Source: Gammaproteobacteria bacterium
GTDB lineage: Bacteria; Pseudomonadota; Gammaproteobacteria; Pseudomonadales; Pseudohongiellaceae
Length of the DNA: 11,093 nucleotides
NCBI GenBank assembly: GCA_007571115.1
Contig: RKSA01000002.1
Coordinates: 1-11,093, forward strand
Direction: 5' to 3'
In this document: positions 6,589 to 11,093 of the stretch, piece by piece
How the letters are laid out: each line of letters opens with the position of its first letter
How positions within the stretch are numbered: position 1 is the first letter of the stretch
The notes under the pieces: generated by a model
What the model saw: the letters and a program-made list of their open reading frames with translations, nothing else
Told to the model about the DNA's origin: nothing
The model's database searches: none
Translations under genes and position numbers: made by a program

Positions 6589-7290
6589 GTGCGCATCGAA
6601 CCGGAAATCAATGCCGTGGCCATTGTATTGTTGGGAAAATTCGAGCCAACGATCTTTACCCCTGCTTGGTTGGCGCTGATCGGCATGTTGTCTCCGCGCG
6701 CTGTCGATACCGCCCAAGTCGAGATTGTGAATGCACAAACTTCGAGTTTTTCGGCCGAAGGTTTTGATGTTCATGTCACGCAGGACAGTTTTCAAGTTGT
6801 CACGCGTTCGGTGCCGCTAGTTCGCGTGCGGGACATCGTGCTGCACATTTTCACGGAACAGCTTTCCTATACTTCGGTGGATGCGCTTGGGATAAGTCGT
6901 GTGGTTCATTTTCGAGCGGAGAATAGGACCGCGAGAGATCAGGTAGGCAGAATTCTCGCGCCAGTCGAGCCATGGGGAGGAATTGCTGACAAGCTTCAGC
7001 TCGATGATGCTGGGAACGGGATGGCCTCGCTGACTATGCGGCAGGCTCGATCCGCAGGTGGACAGGTTAACGTGACGGTCGAACCGTCGACACAAATCGG
7101 TGATGGGAGCCTGGGAATTTACGTTCGCGTAAACGATAACTACCAGCGAGATGCCACCGCTCTTGATGGACGGAAGGAGTTATTCAGCATTCTCGATGAT
7201 GGTTTTGATGAATCGATGTGCCGTGCAGAAAGCATCATTGACCAAGTCATGTCGCTGGCGGAAGCAAAGCAAGAGGGGAGCTCCTCATGA
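6589..7290 (+). CDS. Conserved hypothetical protein, first gene of the MBL cassette
   Basis: 233 aa, no signal peptide or membrane segment. The start is GTG, supported by a perfect AGGAGG (6579-6584) four bases upstream. The first ~130 residues follow a pattern I recall from a widespread uncharacterised family: FEPTIFTPAWL (18-28), an alternating beta-strand region FSAEGFDVHVTQDSFQVVTR (54-73), VRVRDIVLHIF (78-88), then LGISRVVHF (100-108) and LAPVEPWGG (123-131). This resembles the general layout of TIGR04255-type proteins, but I would not assign it firmly. The C-terminal half (VNVTVEPSTQ, GIYVRVNDNY) looks beta-rich, and the end is an acidic/helical tail. No catalytic motif is seen. The stop overlaps the next start as ATGA, suggesting translational coupling. 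It may be a sensor or scaffold for the hydrolase; that is inference. Confidence 0.75.
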   Translation: MRIEPEINAVAIVLLGKFEPTIFTPAWLALIGMLSPRAVDTAQVEIVNAQTSSFSAEGFDVHVTQDSFQVVTRSVPLVRVRDIVLHIFTEQLSYTSVDALGISRVVHFRAENRTARDQVGRILAPVEPWGGIADKLQLDDAGNGMASLTMRQARSAGGQVNVTVEPSTQIGDGSLGIYVRVNDNYQRDATALDGRKELFSILDDGFDESMCRAESIIDQVMSLAEAKQEGSSS

Positions 7291-7880
7291 ATTCGGCACT
7301 TTCTAACACATTCGGACAAACGAGCTTTTCCGATGAAAGTGCGACCTCTTTGCTTGGCTCGCCTGCGTATCTAGCCAATGAATCGGAGAACAAAGCTTTA
7401 GCTTTGGCACGTCCAAAAAAGGCTAGATCGAAATTCATCTCCCAGAATACAGATTTGCTAAGCACTGGTAGATATCGTTGGGAACATAACCCGGCCCCAA
7501 CTGGCAGCATAATGTGGCTGTTCAAAAATCTGTTGCCTAGTACATCTACACCGCGTCCTGAAGTTCTGCAAGAGTGGGAAGGTTATGTGGTTGAGCTTGG
7601 TGAAAAGGAATTTTTCGCGCATCTGACAGACCTGACAGCCGGTGACTCGCACCCCACCAAAGAAGTGGAAATCCCGTTCACGGAAATTTCCAGTTATGAT
7701 CGTTCGCGAATTGTCGTCGGCAGCATTTTTTGTTGGGTAATCGGCTATGAACAGTCTGCGGAAGGAACCAAGACGCGTATTTCGCGAATTGCGTTCCGTG
7801 ATCTGCCGAGAATGGCACGTTCGGATTTTCAGAAAGGGAAAGAATGGGCGGATCAAGTCCTGAAATCATGGGAAACGTGA
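7287..7880 (+). CDS. Conserved hypothetical protein with small beta-rich domain, second gene of the MBL cassette
   Basis: 197 aa. The N-terminal ~90 residues are rich in Ser, Ala, Asn and Thr and look unstructured. A compact domain spans about 95-175: EWEGYVVELGEKEFFAHLTD, then EVEIPFTEISSYDRSRIVVG, then SIFCWVIGYE and RISRIAFRDLPR. The repeated strands and the polar-aromatic pattern suggest a small beta-barrel, and I recall similar conserved hypothetical proteins by pattern without a function. No catalytic motif is evident. The start overlaps the previous stop by four bases (ATGA) and the end overlaps the next gene by 37 bases, so all three genes are one translation unit. It could be an adaptor or ligand-binding partner of the metallohydrolase; that is inference. 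Confidence 0.75.
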   Translation: MNSALSNTFGQTSFSDESATSLLGSPAYLANESENKALALARPKKARSKFISQNTDLLSTGRYRWEHNPAPTGSIMWLFKNLLPSTSTPRPEVLQEWEGYVVELGEKEFFAHLTDLTAGDSHPTKEVEIPFTEISSYDRSRIVVGSIFCWVIGYEQSAEGTKTRISRIAFRDLPRMARSDFQKGKEWADQVLKSWET

Positions 7881-8977
7881 GCAGAATAGAAAGCCCACCG
7901 ACTGCAAGAGAGTTCGAAGTGACGCTGCTTGGATCGAGGTCGGGCTATGGAGAAAGCATCGTATTGCGAGTAGGCGAGAAATCTTGGGCCGTGGTGGATT
8001 CCTTCCTTGATACCAATCGCGTGCCTGTCGCAATGAGATACCTGGAAACAATCGGTGTTGACCCAGCAGGATCGATCAGCTTTGTAGTCGCAACGCATTG
8101 GCACGATGACCACATTCGTGGGCTTGCGAATATCCTTGAGTCTAGCCCCGAAGCGCAATTCTGCTGCGCCGCTGCGCTGACAAAGAAAGAGTTCATGACT
8201 CTCGTAGGAGCTCTGGAAGGGAATCCTTTTTCCACTGCCGGCTCTGGATTGAGTGAGTTGCACAAAGTGTTCTCCCTGCTCGGCGAAAGAGGCAAATCGC
8301 CATCCCTTGCTCTTCCCAATCGATTGGTATTTCGCCAGAATTTCTGCAACCAGAATTTCTGCAAGATATGGTCACTTTCGCCAAGTGACGCTGAATTCAA
8401 GAGATTCCTTCAGGTCATTGGCCGCGAGATCCGTCGAGAAGATGCTCCCAAGAAAAGGCTTGTAAGCTCAGACCCCAATGAAATCGCTGTCGCGCTTTGG
8501 GTTGATATCGGAGAGTTCGCGTTACTACTCGGGGCTGATCTCGAGAAACGTGGCTGGACGGAAATCTTGCAAAGCAAAGAGCGGCCGTCGGGGCTAGCAT
8601 CGATCATCAAGATTCCGCACCACGGTTCAAAAAATGCTGATGAGCCTGGCGTTTGGCATTGCATGTTGCAGCCGAAACCGATCGCCGTCCTGGCACCTTG
8701 GTGCCGTGGGCGGGGTGTGCTGCCAACTTCCGAGGATGTAAAGCGCATCCTTGGGAGAACGCCCAGTGCATATGCCACTGCAAGCCATATCGTGCGAAAA
8801 CGGCAGATTCATCAAGAAAATAAAATTGTAACGCAAACCTTGCGAGAGTCAGGCATCGCATTCAGAGACCTGGCGTCACTTCCTGGCGTCGTTCGGCTTC
8901 GACGCGAGTTGGATCAAGGTGAATGGAACATAGAGACTTTCGGCAACGCGGGCCGCTTGGTTGACTACGCAGCCTAA
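7844..8977 (+). CDS. Metallo-beta-lactamase-fold hydrolase (ComEC C-terminal domain-like)
   Basis: 377 aa, soluble, with no signal peptide or transmembrane segment. The MBL fold is shown by THWHDDH (84-90, an HxHxDH site with H85, H87, D89 and H90), LLLGAD (227-232, the second metal-bridging Asp at D232) and IPHHGSKN (257-264). The order and the PHHGS motif match the hydrolase domain of ComEC/Rec2-like proteins, which act on phosphodiesters or nucleic acids. Unlike ComEC there is no membrane channel part. The ~75-residue C-terminus (TPSAYATASHIVRKR onwards) contains a further His-bearing segment. An in-frame 15-base duplication gives QNFCN-QNFCK (165-174). The start at 7844 is preferred because a purine-rich SD (AAAGGGAAAG) precedes it; an in-frame ATG at 7868 is the alternative. 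It is the only recognisable enzyme of the cassette and thus the likely effector. The substrate is unknown. Confidence 0.88.
   Translation: MGGSSPEIMGNVSRIESPPTAREFEVTLLGSRSGYGESIVLRVGEKSWAVVDSFLDTNRVPVAMRYLETIGVDPAGSISFVVATHWHDDHIRGLANILESSPEAQFCCAAALTKKEFMTLVGALEGNPFSTAGSGLSELHKVFSLLGERGKSPSLALPNRLVFRQNFCNQNFCKIWSLSPSDAEFKRFLQVIGREIRREDAPKKRLVSSDPNEIAVALWVDIGEFALLLGADLEKRGWTEILQSKERPSGLASIIKIPHHGSKNADEPGVWHCMLQPKPIAVLAPWCRGRGVLPTSEDVKRILGRTPSAYATASHIVRKRQIHQENKIVTQTLRESGIAFRDLASLPGVVRLRRELDQGEWNIETFGNAGRLVDYAA
8336..8365 (+). repeat. 15-bp tandem duplication inside the MBL gene
   Basis: CAGAATTTCTGCAAC (8336-8350) is followed directly by CAGAATTTCTGCAAG (8351-8365), differing only in the last base. 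It keeps the frame and duplicates five residues (QNFCN/QNFCK), adding a second Cys. Confidence 0.9.
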
Positions 8978-8996
8978 TAGAAGGAGTAAAGTAAAT

Positions 8997-9402
8997 ATGT
9001 GGGGCTTAATAGCGGGAATCATCATAGGATTGACTTCGACAAGTTATCTATCCTTGGTATTCGGTATTCATACCTTGTATCGCAGTCAGCGTATGGATTG
9101 GAATACGAAGAATAGTAGGAGCAATAGACCGATTACGACGTTTTTCAAGAATCCTCACAGAAAAATGTGATAAAGCCATTTGGCAAGCAGCATTTGATGA
9201 AAATGACTACGAAGAAAAGATAAATCAAATAAGTGGAGAACTCTATATAGACTTCCCACCTTCTCAATATAAACAAGGTATTACAAATCTATTGCATCCT
9301 ATTTTTTCTAAAAGGAACTATAGCCGTAAAGTGGGAATGCAACTTTCCGAGCTGCGGCGGAATTTTTTCGTAATCTTTCGGGACGTCGCACCGGAAATTT
9401 AG
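8997..9402 (+). pseudogene. Frameshifted gene for a small membrane protein, downstream of the MBL cassette
   Basis: A strong AAGGAG (8981-8986) precedes an ATG at 8997 that opens MWGLIAGIIIGLTSTSYLSL, a membrane segment. This frame ends at 9170 after an Asn/Arg-rich tail that does not look protein-like. In the +1 frame, coding-like sequence runs from 9034 to a stop at 9402: VIYPWYSVFIPCIAVSVWIG (a second membrane segment), RRIVGAIDRLRRF, then DKAIWQAAFDENDYEEKINQ, ISGELYIDFPPSQYKQGITN, LLHPIFSKRNYSRKV. It has no start codon of its own. The simplest reading is one gene of about 134 codons, broken by a one-base frameshift at about 9034-9060. A sequencing error or programmed shift cannot be excluded. 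The DNA is much more AT-rich than the cassette until ~9340. The tail after ~9345 is more GC-rich and may be a fusion. Family not recognised. Confidence 0.6.
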
Positions 9403-9721
9403 GACATGGGCCGTGTTTTTCAGGGATTGCTGAGTTCACTTAACTGATCCCAGAGACCGCAAGTGCTTGATTCAGCAGGGTTCGTGCCGCAAATCTGGCT
9501 AGTGGAAATCGCTGAAGAAGCAAATTTTTCTTGACTTTAATGGCTGAAATGAGCATAATGCGGAACTTTTCCTGGCCGTGGCTTGTATGCTAAAGTTTCT
9601 GAAGCCGGAGTTTCTGAAATGATTGCTGGTTGCCACTGTCGCGACCACAACCGCCGTATGGATGTTTCTGTTGGCCACACGTCCGAACGAACGAAACTGA
9701 CTAGTTGGAGGAATTGAAGAG
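9403..9721. other. Gene-free stretch holding promoter and leader of the 84-aa gene
   Basis: The first ~125 bases show nothing convincing. From 9531 on there is a strong promoter and a ~155-base untranslated leader containing a repeated AGTTTCTGAA (9594-9603 and 9609-9618, 15-base period). Confidence 0.5.
9531..9559 (+). promoter_or_regulatory. Near-consensus sigma-70 promoter
   Basis: TTGACT (9531-9536), a 17-base spacer, then CATAAT (9554-9559): ten of twelve positions match consensus at optimal spacing. The inferred transcription start is near 9566. The first good start codon follows at 9722, leaving a long leader. Confidence 0.65.
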
Positions 9722-9976
9722 ATGGCGAAATATTATGCGAACAATCCGGTAGATGGGCTTGTACCGCTGAAAGGCGAGAGCTTGATGGAGGCGATCGAGT
9801 CTGCAGCGAGCTACAACTGGAAATCCACCGATGGGACCATCGCGATTTTCGATGGCACTGCACAGCCCGTCGCATGGATGGACCCGGAAGATTGTGCCTG
9901 GACCCTGTCTCCGCCTGCAGTCTGGTGGCCAGCCAGGCCAGGCTCGGAAAACGAGGTGAAGAATATTAGGCATTGA
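9722..9976 (+). CDS. Small hypothetical protein
   Basis: 84 aa, with GGAGG (9707-9711) ten bases before the ATG and a strong promoter further upstream, so expression is likely. The protein is rich in Trp, Pro and Ala, with WMDPEDCAWTLSPPAVWWPA in the C-terminal half. It has neither a signal peptide nor a membrane segment and no motif I recognise. The Trp-dense pattern suggests a small compact domain or an interaction peptide. It stands alone between the frameshifted membrane gene and the glycosylase-like gene. A possible terminator follows. A toxin, antitoxin or anti-restriction role would be a guess. Confidence 0.6.
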   Translation: MAKYYANNPVDGLVPLKGESLMEAIESAASYNWKSTDGTIAIFDGTAQPVAWMDPEDCAWTLSPPAVWWPARPGSENEVKNIRH

Positions 9977-9980
9977 AGGG

Positions 9981-10035
9981 GGGCATTCCGCAAGTGCAAA
10001 GAAAGGTCAAACTTGCCGAGTGTGCCCTGTTTTTT
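9981..10035 (+). terminator. Possible Rho-independent terminator after the 84-aa gene
   Basis: GGGCA (9981-9985) pairs with TGCCC (10023-10027), and inside it GCAAGT (9990-9995) pairs with ACTTGC (10011-10016). An internal bulge lies between the stems, and six T (10030-10035) follow two bases later. The interrupted stem makes it weaker than a classical terminator. Confidence 0.4.
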
Positions 10036-10192
10036 GTGGAAAGGGGAACGGTGATGGAAAGAGGAAAAGCTAGGATCTATGCTGGTAGACCTCGTCATTT
10101 TTGTTGGACACTAGGTTAAATGTGGCATATAGGACACCGGAGGTGTAGGCATCAGAAGCTATGATTTTCAAAATTTTATGAGGAACTAGAAA
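10036..10192. promoter_or_regulatory. Leader and candidate promoter of the glycosylase-like gene
   Basis: TTGGAC (10104-10109), an 18-base spacer and TATAGG (10128-10133) form a fair promoter about 60 bases before the gene. AGGA (10181-10184) is the likely ribosome binding site. A 21-codon open frame with an upstream AAGGGG begins at 10054 and ends at 10119; its product is unremarkable and I do not call it a gene. Confidence 0.35.
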
Positions 10193-10969
10193 ATGTCATG
10201 TGAACTGAAGAGGAATCTTAAAGAATTGAAACTGGATTACCCATATTGGGAGGAAATAAATCCCTATTATACCCCATCCGGGTTAGTTGATTCAACAAAA
10301 ATTGGCTTGAATCATGCCAAGAAAGCGGAAAATGGATTGAATGATGCAATAGCTCAACGAATCCATAGTAACGCTGATCTTATCACAAATATAAGAAAGA
10401 TTATCCGGTCAAAAATCTGCTCAAAATTGTACAGCGAAGATGACCTTTTGCTGATTTTTGATCTGATACAGGCTTGGGGAGGCAGGATGTGCAAAAACCC
10501 TTATGTTCAGCCAAAAGATAATATCTATCGCAATCAAAAGGGATACGCATGTAAATACAGGAATGCGATTTTGATCGCTGAAGAAAAAAACTCAAGCCCT
10601 CAAAGAGTGCTGAAAGAGTTTAAAGAAATGGATGGGGTAGGGGATTCTTTTGCTACAAAACATATGTATTTTTGGTCAAAATATAATGACAGAATAGATA
10701 AGAAATTTCTTATTTATGATAATTGGATGAAGAAATTTTTTCGTATAATATGCGAGAAGAAATTGAGTTATGAGTTTTATTTGAAAAAAATGGAACAAGA
10801 GGCAGATAGAACTAAAATTAGCATTTTTTCTGTAGAGAAAGGGCTATTCGCATTCTTGAATAGCTACTTTGACGATGACAAATTTGAAAAAATAAAAAAA
10901 GAATCTGCCGGAAATAAAGGGAAAAACAGAGAAGCGGCGTGTTTGTTGATCAAGTGGAGCGAGTGTTAG
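10193..10969 (+). CDS. OGG/HhH-type DNA glycosylase-fold protein
   Basis: 258 aa, basic, very AT-rich gene (codons mostly ending in A/T), quite unlike the GC-rich chromosome. The family pattern is LIFDLIQAWGGRMCKNPYVQ (87-106) followed by a helix-hairpin-helix-like FKEMDGVGDSFATKHMYFWS (143-162) and then KFLIYDNWMKKF (171-182). This matches what I recall as 8-oxoguanine glycosylase OGG-fold proteins, which bind DNA and flip out bases. Aligned by eye to hOGG1 (GVGTK...PVDVH), the catalytic Lys position is Ser152 and the catalytic Asp position is Asp176. That is the arrangement of monofunctional glycosylases rather than lyases. The C-terminus is Lys-rich. An OGG-like protein in a transferred, AT-rich gene may recognise modified phage DNA; this is inference. 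The 3' end overlaps the convergent membrane-protein gene by 20 bases. Confidence 0.7.
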   Translation: MSCELKRNLKELKLDYPYWEEINPYYTPSGLVDSTKIGLNHAKKAENGLNDAIAQRIHSNADLITNIRKIIRSKICSKLYSEDDLLLIFDLIQAWGGRMCKNPYVQPKDNIYRNQKGYACKYRNAILIAEEKNSSPQRVLKEFKEMDGVGDSFATKHMYFWSKYNDRIDKKFLIYDNWMKKFFRIICEKKLSYEFYLKKMEQEADRTKISIFSVEKGLFAFLNSYFDDDKFEKIKKESAGNKGKNREAACLLIKWSEC

Positions 10970-11093
10970 ACCGAGAAGCGATAAGTGAACGTAATTTGCG
11001 CCAGCGGCCGGTGGCGGTCCAGTAGGCTAACTGGGCGAGGGCGATTAGGGTGATGAATAGCGGGAAGCTTCCCCAGTCGCGGCCGACGCGGAA
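10950..11093 (-). CDS. C-terminus of a predicted membrane protein (partial)
   Basis: The last 47 codons of a gene entering from the right edge on the minus strand. It reads VGRDWGSFPLFITLIALAQL, then AYWTATGRWRKLRSLIASRS, then NTRST and a stop. The segment FPLFITLIALAQLAYW is a clear transmembrane helix followed by a basic, cytoplasm-type tail. The DNA is GC-rich like the rpoD-rpsU region, so it is probably resident chromosome and the right flank of the accessory region. Its final codons and stop lie inside the end of the AT-rich glycosylase-like gene, so the natural C-terminus may have been altered by the insertion. The family is not identifiable from this piece. Confidence 0.55.
   Translation of the reverse strand, partial: FRVGRDWGSFPLFITLIALAQLAYWTATGRWRKLRSLIASRSNTRST

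Noticed and set aside
6173..6679. 168-codon plus-strand open frame between the exported protein and the cassette
   Set aside because: It overlaps the cassette promoter and the well-supported GTG start at 6589, and the protein has no domain-like pattern.
10054..10119. 21-codon open frame before the glycosylase-like gene
   Set aside because: An SD-like AAGGGG is present, but the product has no distinctive features and the frame overlaps the likely promoter of the next gene.
5400..10980. Direct repeats (att sites) bordering the accessory region
   Set aside because: I compared both apparent joints by eye and saw no matching repeat, tRNA end or integrase. A computed search could still find an imperfect one.
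1..11093. CRISPR array, tRNA/rRNA gene or intact insertion sequence
   Set aside because: No regularly spaced long repeats, no cloverleaf-like sequence and no transposase motifs were seen on either strand.

Overview
The window joins a conserved, GC-rich chromosomal segment (about 1-5400) to a patchwork of lower-GC accessory DNA (about 5400-10970). The last ~120 bases look GC-rich and chromosomal again. On the minus strand the left part reads rpsU - yqeY - dnaG - rpoD, the classical macromolecular synthesis operon in the arrangement with yqeY seen in many Gammaproteobacteria. With the high GC, this suggests a GC-rich gammaproteobacterium, possibly of the Xanthomonadales/Chromatiales type; the genus cannot be read from the sequence. 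RpoD is cut by the window edge. tsaD, a frequent divergent neighbour of rpsU, is not seen.

Divergent from rpsU is a D12-class adenine DNA methyltransferase whose conserved C-terminal tail is missing. Homology stops near a run of eight C, about where the base composition changes. Next come a small exported protein and a 406-base gene-free stretch with a GC-rich patch and nested inverted repeats.

The core of the accessory region is a tightly packed plus-strand operon (6589-8977). It holds a 233-aa conserved hypothetical, a 197-aa protein with a small beta-rich domain (stop/start overlap ATGA) and a soluble metallo-beta-lactamase-fold hydrolase resembling the ComEC C-terminal domain (37-base overlap). 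A promoter with a palindrome drives it. An AT-rich, frameshifted membrane-protein gene follows directly. The packing, the combination of two unknown proteins with one hydrolase and the location suggest a defence or conflict cassette. I cannot match it to a named system, and this is inference.

Further right are an orphan 84-aa gene with a near-consensus promoter and a very AT-rich gene for an OGG/HhH-type DNA glycosylase-fold protein. The latter keeps the catalytic Asp position but has Ser where bifunctional enzymes have Lys. A 20-base tail-to-tail overlap links it to the 3' end of a GC-rich membrane-protein gene on the minus strand, probably the right flank of the island.

Other structural signals are an 80-base array of eight degenerate 10-bp units upstream of dnaG, a perfect hairpin in the rpoD leader, and a long Lys/Ala/Glu-rich insert in RpoD.
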